Under the pieces are notes generated by a model. The model searched no databases. It was not told the DNA's origin and saw only the letters and a program-made list of their open reading frames with translations. Source: Sulfuricurvum sp. (lineage in GTDB: Bacteria; Campylobacterota; Campylobacteria; Campylobacterales; Sulfurimonadaceae). From it: a DNA stretch of 5,662 nucleotides. A program made the position numbers and the translations under genes. How positions within the stretch are numbered: position 1 is the stretch's first letter; every line of letters begins with the position of its first letter. The stretch lies in the NCBI GenBank assembly GCA_022729835.1, contig DZBC01000142.1, positions 1-5,662 on the forward strand. The letters are read 5' to 3'. Positions 1 to 5,376 of this stretch are shown here, piece after piece.

Positions 1-62
<62 letters not shown>

Positions 63-82
63 ACTCGCCAAGGAAGGCTGGA

Positions 83-111
83 ATTATAAAGCCTCAAACC
101 TTAAAGTTTAA
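83..111 (-). promoter_or_regulatory. Putative promoter of tRNA-Ala
   Basis: On the reverse strand there is a perfect TATAAT at 88-83. A poor -35 match, TTAAAC, lies at 111-106 with a 17-nt spacer. Initiation about 7 nt after the -10 box would give a leader of roughly 14 nt before the mature tRNA 5' end at 62, a normal length for removal by RNase P. The -35 element is weak, which is common in epsilonproteobacteria, so the call rests mainly on the -10 box and its position. Confidence 0.45.
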
Positions 112-128
112 CCATAATTGTGAGATAT

Positions 129-560
129 TTAGCTGAATTTTTGGGTGATTTTTTCGGTCATGTCGAGACATTCGAGGTAGATGTTGAGCTCCTTTTTTGT
201 CTTTGTTCGGATCGCGTCGAAGAGTTCTTGCGTGTTTTCGCCGTCGATGGGATAGCTACAGGTGGTGGAACGGATGTATGCGTTTAGAAACTCTTCAAAC
301 ATGTTTTTGACGATTGTTGCGCCATATTTGTCGGTGTAAGGGAGGACAAAAAAGTAGAAGCGGTCGAAATGGACGATAGCGTCTGAAGAGCGCAAGATGC
401 CCTGCAAACTCTCCTTGATACTCTCTGTCGGCACCTCAGAGAAGTCACAAAAGAGAATCGTCATGCTCTCCGCGCGGTTTTCGTCAAGACGTTCGGCAAT
501 GCCAACGTTCAATGAAATAAGACTCGGGAATTCAGCGAACGAAAAGTGAATGCCTGCCAT
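129..560 (-). CDS. Small degenerate GGDEF-like protein, probably non-catalytic
   Basis: This is a 143-residue soluble protein with no signal peptide or membrane segment. I do not recognise a named family, but the order of its motifs follows a GGDEF (diguanylate cyclase) domain. A beta-strand ILFCDFS (35-41) sits where GGDEF proteins have their metal-binding LLDLD strand. ILRSSDAIVHF (55-65) matches the segment that usually reads LRxxDxVaRl. FYFFVLPYTDKYGA (68-81) matches the strand and turn after the GGDEF signature, and SYPIDGENTQEL (102-113) resembles the usual SYPxDG-xxxEL stretch. The signature itself is replaced by DRFYF, and the N-terminal DxLTGLxNR segment and the helix after the LLDLD strand appear lost. 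Cyclase activity is therefore unlikely; a c-di-GMP-independent structural or interaction role is possible. The start is supported by AGGAGG at 571-566, 5 nt before ATG. It lies 46 nt after the PP-loop gene on the same strand. The ORF is a confident gene; the GGDEF relationship is inference from motif spacing. Confidence 0.8.
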   Translation of the reverse strand: MAGIHFSFAEFPSLISLNVGIAERLDENRAESMTILFCDFSEVPTESIKESLQGILRSSDAIVHFDRFYFFVLPYTDKYGATIVKNMFEEFLNAYIRSTTCSYPIDGENTQELFDAIRTKTKKELNIYLECLDMTEKITQKFS

Positions 561-593
561 GAAAGCCTCCTGATATCAGAGCGTAAGTGTAAA

Positions 594-599
594 AGTATA
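594..599 (-). promoter_or_regulatory. Possible internal promoter (-10 box) before the GGDEF-like gene
   Basis: The reverse strand carries TATACT at 599-594 in the 46-nt gap upstream of the small GGDEF-like gene, 33 nt before its ATG. No convincing -35 element is visible at normal spacing. It could allow expression separate from dnaG and the PP-loop gene, but a single 5-of-6 hexamer match is weak evidence. Confidence 0.3.
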
Positions 600-606
600 C
601 ACCACT

Positions 607-1581
607 CTATACGAAATAATGTTCAAAGCCCTTCCTAGAGGCGAAGGGTGATGCATTTAGCCCTTCGTTGCCGATGGTGACTGGGTATAAGTCTTGGGTT
701 GAGGTTTTACAGTAGGTGAGGACCAGGCGCACGGCGAGCAGTCGATCAGACTCAGAGGCGTTCGCGGAGATCAGCGCGTCGGGTCCCATCATAGGGGCAA
801 CGCTGATGAGCAGGTACTTGTCATTGGTGATGGCACAGATCTGATCGTTTTCTGTCTGATTGCGGCCTATGACCAGTTTGGCTCCTTCGGGAAGTCGCAG
901 TTGGCGGCCGTATTTGACCACGGGGATGTCGTCGATGCTGAAGGTGTCGTGGGCGATGAAATCACGCATACGCCGCGCAAAGTGTTCATCGGTGAGCAGA
1001 CAGCCGCCGCCGGGATTCTCGAAGTCACGTAGGCCGTAGTGCCGCGCAAGCTCCATTTGGCGGTCGCGGTTGCGTCCGACGATCTCTTCAAGGCGGGTGC
1101 GATCAATCCAGCCCTCTTGTTCGGCGATGGTAGGTGCTAGGGCTTTGGCGCTGAGCGGGCGGAGTAACAGTCCATCAACGTCGCCTTCGGCGAGTACTTT
1201 GTCGAGGGCTTGACCGTTTTGACTCATCGGGCGTTGCCCAAGTACTTCGCCGCTAATCAGGAAGCTTGCGCCTTCATCCGCCATCATCCGTTTGGCCACG
1301 GCAAACATTTTGGCGTGGCAGTCGATACAGGGGTTGAAGTGTTTGCCATAGCCGTGTTTTGGGCTGAAGAGCACATCCCGGAGGTATTCGCTTCGGATAT
1401 CGACGATGCGCAGTTCGGCACCCACCTGATCGCACATACTCTGCATGTGGGTGTGGCGCTCCTTGGTGCTTCCAAAGCCGGTGTTGATGTTGCAGGCGAG
1501 TACTTCGACGCCCTGATCGATCACGAGTTTCATCGCCAGCGTCGAATCAAGTCCGCCGCTAAAAAGTGCAATCGCTTTCAA
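607..1581 (-). CDS. PP-loop ATPase, MnmA/ThiI-like tRNA sulfur-transfer family protein
   Basis: A 324-residue cytoplasmic protein. SGGLDST (8-14) is the pyrophosphate-binding PP-loop that adenylates the substrate in N-type ATP pyrophosphatases. NPCIDCHAKMF (83-93) resembles the NPC-containing segment of MnmA, the tRNA 2-thiouridylase, and gives a CxxC pair at C85/C88. GEVLGQRPMSQ (111-121) corresponds to the stretch where thiouridine synthases form the nucleotide pocket, and NPGGGCLLTD (189-198) supplies a third conserved-looking cysteine, C194. After about residue 215 comes a smaller C-terminal domain containing YGRQLRLPEGAKLVIGRNQ (224-242), not the MnmA beta-barrel. These proteins are often annotated as thiouridylase or tRNA methyltransferase; the substrate of this subfamily is not something I can assign. 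The start is TTG, chosen because it puts the PP-loop at the usual distance from the N terminus and follows a ribosome-binding site. It begins 23 nt after the dnaG stop, so is probably cotranscribed with it. Confidence 0.88.
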   Translation of the reverse strand: MKAIALFSGGLDSTLAMKLVIDQGVEVLACNINTGFGSTKERHTHMQSMCDQVGAELRIVDIRSEYLRDVLFSPKHGYGKHFNPCIDCHAKMFAVAKRMMADEGASFLISGEVLGQRPMSQNGQALDKVLAEGDVDGLLLRPLSAKALAPTIAEQEGWIDRTRLEEIVGRNRDRQMELARHYGLRDFENPGGGCLLTDEHFARRMRDFIAHDTFSIDDIPVVKYGRQLRLPEGAKLVIGRNQTENDQICAITNDKYLLISVAPMMGPDALISANASESDRLLAVRLVLTYCKTSTQDLYPVTIGNEGLNASPFASRKGFEHYFV

Positions 1582-1586
1582 AATAT

Positions 1587-1592
1587 TCCCTT
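1587..1592 (-). promoter_or_regulatory. Ribosome-binding site that fixes the TTG start of the PP-loop gene
   Basis: The reverse strand reads AAGGGA at 1592-1587, 5 nt before TTG at 1581-1579. No ATG or GTG in the same frame lies between the dnaG stop and the PP-loop motif, so this site supports the TTG start. Confidence 0.65.
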
Positions 1593-1600
1593 ACATGTAA
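1591..1600. repeat. 10-bp palindrome TTACATGTAA, copy 1
   Basis: A perfect palindrome in the 23-nt gap between dnaG and the PP-loop gene, just upstream of the latter's ribosome-binding site. The identical sequence recurs at 3267-3276 upstream of dnaG. With no loop it cannot form an RNA hairpin, so if functional it would be a site for a dimeric DNA-binding protein. Confidence 0.6.
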
Positions 1601-1604
1601 CGCT

Positions 1605-3248
1605 TCAACCATCAAATGTGACCAACTCTCCGCGCTCAAGTCGGCCGATTTTGTCGCGGTAGGTACGGATAAGAAACGCTTTTTTTTCGAATTTTAGCGT
1701 ATTTTCGCTCGTCACCATTTTGAGACGGCGCAGGTAATAGGTGCGCAAAAAGGTGAGCATTTCCGCTTTAAGCGCGGCGTCGTTTTCAAACACATGAATC
1801 TGTGGATCGACGCGAAGCGCCATGAGTCTGGGGTCGTCAAAACGGCCTTGAAGGGTCAATGTAAATTCGGCGCCGTGGTGAGAAAGCATCGACACATCAA
1901 TAAAATCAAGCACCTGATCCATAAAGCGTGGGTGTTCGAGCAGGGTTTTGATGAGTCCCAATTCTCCGATGTCGCGTGCGTCTGAAAAGATCGGCGCAGT
2001 GGCGCTTGCGGGTGTGCTCGAGAGTTTGATCAGAGAGGGACTCACGCCAAGCCGCGAGGCGAGATAAGAGCGGTACTCCTCTTGCATCAGAGGCGATAGG
2101 GTTTTGAGATAGGCGATAGACTCATGCAGAGCCTGCTCTTTTTGCGCAGGGTCTTGGAGGTGGTAGGCATCAAGGATGCGGGTGAGCACAAAGAGGGTAA
2201 AAGGCTGAGGTTTGCGAAAAAGAGCGCTGAGTGCTTCGATCTGGCCCGATTTGACCATGTCGGCGGGATCAAGGCCCCCTTCAAAGAGCACAACCCCGCC
2301 GTCGATCTTTTTGGCACTGAGCAGTCGCGCCGCCTTAAGCGCCGCGTTTTGCCCCGCTTCGTCACCGTCATAGGCCATGATGACGCGGGGTTCGCCTTTT
2401 TGCAGCAGCGGGAAGTGCTCGGCGGTTAGGGCGGTTCCTAGTGTCGCCACAGCGTGTGTAAAACCTGCCTGATGCAGCATCACGACATCCAAATACCCTT
2501 CGGTGATGATGATCTCTTTTTTGCGGTGGATGCTCTCTCTCGCATGATGATAGGCGTACAGTAGGCGCGATTTGTTGAAGATTTCGCTTTGAGGGGAGTT
2601 GACATATTTGGCCGCGTGGCCGCTGATGGTGCGTCCGCCAAAACCCACAAGCGTGCCGCTTGGGCTGTGGATGGGAAAGGTGATACGCTCGATAAAACGT
2701 GCATACAGTCCGTTTTCGCCTTTGCCTACGACACCCAGATCGACCGCCTCATCCATCCGAAACATCTGAGATTTTAAAAAACCCAGCGTCTGTTGCGACG
2801 CAGGCGCGTAGCCGATACCAAAATGCTCAATGCTCGATTCAAAGACGCCGCGTTCGCTTAGGTAGACCTTGGCCTGAGTGTTTTTTTCGAGCAGAGAGGT
2901 GTAAAAATCATTGAGCCGATCCATCAGCTTGGAGCGCTCTTTTTTGACCCCTTTATCATCGTAGTGGAGGGTGAAGTTGAGGCTTTGCGCCAGTTTTTCG
3001 AGGGCTTCGGGGTAGCTGAGCTTCTCATACTCCATGACGAACTTGATCGCATCGCCGCCCGCGCCGCAACCGAAGCAGTGGTAGATCTGCTTTTGGGGGT
3101 TAACGTTGAAGCTGGGGGATTTCTCATCGTGAAAGGGACAACGGGCTTTGAAGTTGGCACCGTTTTTTTTCAGTTCGATGTAGTTGCCGATCACATCGAC
3201 GATATCGAGCCGGGCTTTGAGCGCTTCGATGGAGTCTTGGGTTATCAT
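1605..3248 (-). CDS. dnaG: DNA primase DnaG
   Basis: A 547-residue primase that makes the RNA primers for replication forks, working with the DnaB helicase. The N-terminal CHC2-type zinc-binding domain has C37, H40, C58 and C61 (CPFHDEKSPSF ... HCFGCGAGGDAIKF). The RNA-polymerase core contains the conserved VGFGGR (201-206) and KYVNSPQSEIFNK (214-226). The TOPRIM fold follows, with the catalytic glutamate E250 in EGYLDV and the metal-binding DGDEAG (294-299; D294, D296). The last ~120 residues (430-547), where the DnaB-interacting domain should be, are divergent and recognisable only by position. Length is at the short end for bacterial primases but in line with epsilonproteobacteria. It is the first gene of the leftward unit, divergent from rpsU. 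No Shine-Dalgarno sequence precedes the ATG, although the start fits the conserved N terminus (MITQDSIEALKARLDIVDVI). Confidence 0.97.
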   Translation of the reverse strand: MITQDSIEALKARLDIVDVIGNYIELKKNGANFKARCPFHDEKSPSFNVNPQKQIYHCFGCGAGGDAIKFVMEYEKLSYPEALEKLAQSLNFTLHYDDKGVKKERSKLMDRLNDFYTSLLEKNTQAKVYLSERGVFESSIEHFGIGYAPASQQTLGFLKSQMFRMDEAVDLGVVGKGENGLYARFIERITFPIHSPSGTLVGFGGRTISGHAAKYVNSPQSEIFNKSRLLYAYHHARESIHRKKEIIITEGYLDVVMLHQAGFTHAVATLGTALTAEHFPLLQKGEPRVIMAYDGDEAGQNAALKAARLLSAKKIDGGVVLFEGGLDPADMVKSGQIEALSALFRKPQPFTLFVLTRILDAYHLQDPAQKEQALHESIAYLKTLSPLMQEEYRSYLASRLGVSPSLIKLSSTPASATAPIFSDARDIGELGLIKTLLEHPRFMDQVLDFIDVSMLSHHGAEFTLTLQGRFDDPRLMALRVDPQIHVFENDAALKAEMLTFLRTYYLRRLKMVTSENTLKFEKKAFLIRTYRDKIGRLERGELVTFDG

Positions 3249-3254
3249 GGTGTG

Positions 3255-3260
3255 ATTGTA
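3255..3260 (-). promoter_or_regulatory. Possible dnaG promoter (-10 box), suggesting a leaderless or very short-leader mRNA
   Basis: On the reverse strand TACAAT occupies 3260-3255, ending 6 nt before the dnaG ATG. Transcription from it would start at or within a base or two of the start codon. This fits the absence of any Shine-Dalgarno sequence between the box and the ATG. No recognisable -35 hexamer is present (GCAATC at 3283-3278 has normal spacing but poor match). A different promoter further upstream cannot be excluded. Confidence 0.4.
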
Positions 3261-3266
3261 CGGGCT

Positions 3267-3276
3267 TTACATGTAA
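3267..3276. repeat. 10-bp palindrome TTACATGTAA, copy 2
   Basis: Identical to 1591-1600. It lies 18 bp upstream of the dnaG ATG, between the putative dnaG -10 box and the -35 element of the rpsU promoter (ending 2 bp before the latter). A protein bound here could touch both divergent promoters. Confidence 0.6.
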
Positions 3277-3278
3277 GA

Positions 3279-3307
3279 TTGCATAAAGTGCACACTTTGG
3301 TTATAAT
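3279..3307 (+). promoter_or_regulatory. rpsU promoter, sigma70 type
   Basis: A -35-like TTGCAT (3279-3284) and a perfect -10 TATAAT (3302-3307) are separated by exactly 17 bp. Initiation near 3314 would give a leader of about 33 nt before the rpsU start, containing a Shine-Dalgarno AGGTGA at 3336-3341. Confidence 0.75.
3285..3298. promoter_or_regulatory. Inverted repeat filling the rpsU promoter spacer, operator-like
   Basis: AAAGTG-CA-CACTTT is a 6-bp inverted repeat around a 2-bp centre. It begins directly after the -35 hexamer and ends 3 bp before the -10 box. Such placement is typical of sites for dimeric repressors or spacer-binding activators, but no regulator gene is present to support it. 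Confidence 0.4.
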
Positions 3308-3346
3308 GCGCGTCCACAAAATTTTAAAAGAAAGTAGGTGATGTGA

Positions 3347-3559
3347 ATGCCAGGGATTATCCTCCGACACGATGATAATTTTGACGCTGCGTACCGCCGT
3401 TTCAAAAAGCAAACCGATCGTAATCTTGTTGTGACTGAAGCTCGCGCCCGCCGTTTCCACGAAACAGCGACCGAGATCCGCAAAAAAGAGAAGATCGCAG
3501 CGCGCAAAAAGATGCTCAAACGTCTTTATATGATGCGTCGTTACGAATCACGCCTTTAA
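3347..3559 (+). CDS. rpsU: 30S ribosomal protein bS21
   Basis: A 70-residue, strongly basic protein of the small ribosomal subunit, which binds near the 3' end of 16S rRNA and helps mRNA recognition during initiation. The signature of bS21 is visible: DNFDAAYRRFKKQ (10-22), the EARARRFHE helix (31-39) and the basic tail with RKKMLKRLYMMRRYESRL (53-70). The length matches the epsilonproteobacterial form. ATG is preceded by AGGTGA at 3336-3341 with a 5-nt gap. It is transcribed alone, away from dnaG and probably terminated by the hairpin that begins at its stop codon. Confidence 0.97.
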   Translation: MPGIILRHDDNFDAAYRRFKKQTDRNLVVTEARARRFHETATEIRKKEKIAARKKMLKRLYMMRRYESRL

Positions 3560-3584
3560 GAGTCTGCCTTTGGGCTACTCTTAA
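3556..3584 (+). terminator. Probable terminator hairpin after rpsU
   Basis: TTAAGAGT (3556-3563) pairs with ACTCTTAA (3577-3584), and within the loop GCC (3566-3568) pairs with GGC (3573-3575), giving a two-part stem. The left arm includes the rpsU stop codon TAA. The following CCTTCCAATTTCTTCG is pyrimidine-rich but lacks a clean T run, so termination may be partial. Confidence 0.55.
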
Positions 3585-3632
3585 CCTTCCAATTTCTTCG
3601 TCAGTTTCAGCTTTTCTTTCATCGACTTCCTA

Positions 3633-3638
3633 TACGAT
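3633..3638 (+). promoter_or_regulatory. Weak candidate -10 box before the chemoreceptor operon
   Basis: TACGAT (in CTATACGATTC) lies 40 nt before the chemoreceptor ATG, after a T-rich stretch at 3605-3630, in the 119-bp gap following rpsU. No clear -35, sigma28 or sigma54 element was found. This is the best site visible, not a firm call. Confidence 0.2.
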
Positions 3639-3678
3639 TCATGCTGCTATTTAAACCATTCGCGAAGCGGGGATCATC

Positions 3679-5007
3679 ATGTCATTGTTCGGACCAAAAG
3701 ATTGTAGTGCACAAACGAGACCGCTGGAGCAAAAGATCATGGAGCTGGAGCGGACACTTCAGCGTTACAAGGAGGCCTTTGCATTTTCTCAAGAGGAGAT
3801 ACGCATCGTCGTCTCTTCTGGTGAGATCGTCGCGCGAAACGACCTAGCAGAGCGAAGCATCCAAAATGCTTCGGGACTCGTGCGCGCGCTGGCTTCGGGC
3901 AGCGAGGAGCTTTCGATGGATGGCTGCACGGGTAAGTTCAAAAGCCGCACGCTCAGTGACGGCTCAACCCTCTACTCCATCATCAAAACCGATATTCGAA
4001 ATGCCAAAGATTCGGATATTTTGACCCTGCATCAAGAGGCGATCAGCCACGCTTTGCAAGATTCACAAAAGACCTACGCCGGTATGCTCGATCAGCTCAA
4101 TATTATGAACGCAGAGTCGCAGCAGGTCGCGATAGAGTCCCGTGAAGGGCTGGCACTCATCACAGCAACTTCCAAAAATATGGATCGACTCTATCAAGAT
4201 ATGCAGGTGACGATGGAGGGGGCTAGAATGCTCAGTGAGCGCTCTGTCGAGATTACCAATGTCGTCAATCTGATCGAAGATATCGCCGATCAGACGAACC
4301 TGCTCGCACTCAACGCCGCCATCGAAGCGGCGCGGGCTGGGGAGCATGGGCGCGGTTTTGCGGTGGTAGCCGATGAGGTGCGTAAATTGGCCGAAAAGAC
4401 TCAGACCGCTACCAAGGACATTTCGGTGGTGGTGCGCTCGATGCAACAAGAGGCATCGAGTGCCGAGACCAATACCGAAACGGCGGGTAAGGTGGTCCAT
4501 GAGAGCAAAGGCCAGATCGATCAACTACATGAGAAAATTGTCTCGTTTGAGAAGAATGCGTCGCGTTCGGTCTATGAGGTGAAATATATCAGTGACAAAA
4601 TCTTCTCCTCGCTGGCCAAGATCGACCACGTTATCTACAAGCACAATGTATATGCGCTGCTTTTTGGGGAGAAAAATGATTTCAAAGAGATTGACCACCA
4701 CAGTTGCCGTTTGGGGCAATGGTATGAGCGTGGTAAAGGCAAAGATGAGTTTTCCCAAACCGTTGCCTATGGTAAGCTTGAAAAGCCTCACTCCATCGTC
4801 CATACTCAAGCCAACCACCTGGCCAAAGAGTGTGCTGGCAACAAGGCTATCTGCTCTAAAGAGACTATTGAGCAGATGGTGCATGACATTGAAGCTGCCA
4901 GCACGGAAGTCTTTAGAGTGCTCGACGAGATGGTCGAACAAAAATCGCACGGTGTCATGAAAGAGGCCGTGAATACACTTTTTGATAAGACAAAGGGGCG
5001 CAAATGA
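3679..5007 (+). CDS. Cytoplasmic methyl-accepting chemotaxis protein with C-terminal CZB domain (TlpD-like)
   Basis: A 442-residue soluble chemoreceptor with no membrane segments or HAMP domain. It begins with a coiled coil (about 14-45), then a compact region (about 41-108) that could be a PAS-like fold. The receptor hairpin spans about 125-312, and its conserved tip, EDIADQTNLLALNAAIEAAR followed by AGEHGRGFAVVADEVRKLAEKT (200-241), contacts CheA and CheW. A chemoreceptor zinc-binding (CZB) domain occupies about 313-384, with the expected ligands H317, C343 (CRLGQWYERG), H371 and H375 (HSIVH). In known CZB receptors, including Helicobacter TlpD, this Cys/His site binds zinc and its thiolate can sense oxidants such as hypochlorous acid; the same role here is inferred from the intact ligand set. 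C385 and C392 after the domain are extra. ATG follows GGGG at 3669-3672. Length and layout match TlpD. The 3' end overlaps the response regulator gene by 4 nt, so they are translationally coupled. Confidence 0.95.
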   Translation: MSLFGPKDCSAQTRPLEQKIMELERTLQRYKEAFAFSQEEIRIVVSSGEIVARNDLAERSIQNASGLVRALASGSEELSMDGCTGKFKSRTLSDGSTLYSIIKTDIRNAKDSDILTLHQEAISHALQDSQKTYAGMLDQLNIMNAESQQVAIESREGLALITATSKNMDRLYQDMQVTMEGARMLSERSVEITNVVNLIEDIADQTNLLALNAAIEAARAGEHGRGFAVVADEVRKLAEKTQTATKDISVVVRSMQQEASSAETNTETAGKVVHESKGQIDQLHEKIVSFEKNASRSVYEVKYISDKIFSSLAKIDHVIYKHNVYALLFGEKNDFKEIDHHSCRLGQWYERGKGKDEFSQTVAYGKLEKPHSIVHTQANHLAKECAGNKAICSKETIEQMVHDIEAASTEVFRVLDEMVEQKSHGVMKEAVNTLFDKTKGRK

Positions 5008-5375
5008 ATCCGATTAATGTTGCAATTATCGACGATGAGAAGGATATTTTGGAGATGCTTTCTCGCTACTTCTTGAAGCAGCCAGGCTTCAAGGTAGCAA
5101 CTTATCAAAATCCACTCAATGCGCTTTCTGCGCTGGATCGCTCTACCCATGTGGTGCTGCTTGACATTATGATGCCGCAAATCGGAGGACTGGAGCTGTT
5201 GCCTAAACTCCAACAAAAATATCCCGAGCTAAAAGTGATCATGATGACGGCCTACTCTACCCTTGATAAGGTATTAGACGCTCACCGCAACGGGGCGGTA
5301 CATTATGTCATGAAGCCATTTGAATCTCTCTCGGTGCTTGAGAAGAAGATCCTAGAGGTATCTGCCGAAGCCTAA
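5004..5375 (+). CDS. Single-domain response regulator (CheY-like receiver)
   Basis: A 123-residue receiver domain with no output domain. The acidic pocket is D10/D11, the phosphorylated aspartate is D54 (VVLLDIMMP), the switch threonine is T82 (IMMTAYS) and the conserved lysine is K104 (VMKPF), so phosphorylation chemistry should be intact. The ATG lies within ATGA, overlapping the chemoreceptor stop, which implies a fixed expression ratio. Next downstream, after 1 nt, is a membrane protein gene. It could be a CheY-type output protein for the motor, a phosphate sink, or the partner of a sensor kinase encoded downstream. The LDIMMP and MKPF segments are also common in receivers paired with ordinary histidine kinases, so an assignment as the cell's main CheY is not justified. 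Confidence 0.95.
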   Translation: MNPINVAIIDDEKDILEMLSRYFLKQPGFKVATYQNPLNALSALDRSTHVVLLDIMMPQIGGLELLPKLQQKYPELKVIMMTAYSTLDKVLDAHRNGAVHYVMKPFESLSVLEKKILEVSAEA

Positions 5376-5376
5376 T

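Noticed and set aside
101..111. Odd-length inverted repeat TTAAAGTTTAA as a possible terminator between the GGDEF-like gene and the tRNA.
   Set aside because: The arms are AT-only and 5 bp with a single central base, so no stable hairpin can form; it overlaps the proposed tRNA promoter.
570..579. 10-bp perfect palindrome CTGATATCAG just before the ribosome-binding site of the GGDEF-like gene.
   Set aside because: It differs in sequence from the TTACATGTAA pair and a few 10-bp palindromes are expected by chance in a window of this size.
1210..1662. 150-codon open frame on the + strand opposite the PP-loop gene.
   Set aside because: It is antisense to a well-supported gene, lacks family motifs, and runs through the dnaG/PP-loop junction; a reading-frame shadow.
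2964..3341. 125-codon + strand frame opposite the start of dnaG, running through the divergent promoter.
   Set aside because: It covers the zinc-finger coding region of dnaG antisense and crosses the rpsU promoter; no independent ribosome-binding or protein evidence.
3341..3346. ATGTGA immediately before the rpsU ATG, a possible start-stop mini-ORF.
   Set aside because: It begins at the last base of the Shine-Dalgarno sequence, too close for initiation; the ATG at 3347 has proper spacing and gives the conserved N terminus.
4063..4524. 153-codon open frame on the reverse strand inside the chemoreceptor gene.
   Set aside because: It lies opposite the highly conserved receptor tip, and has no recognisable domain of its own.
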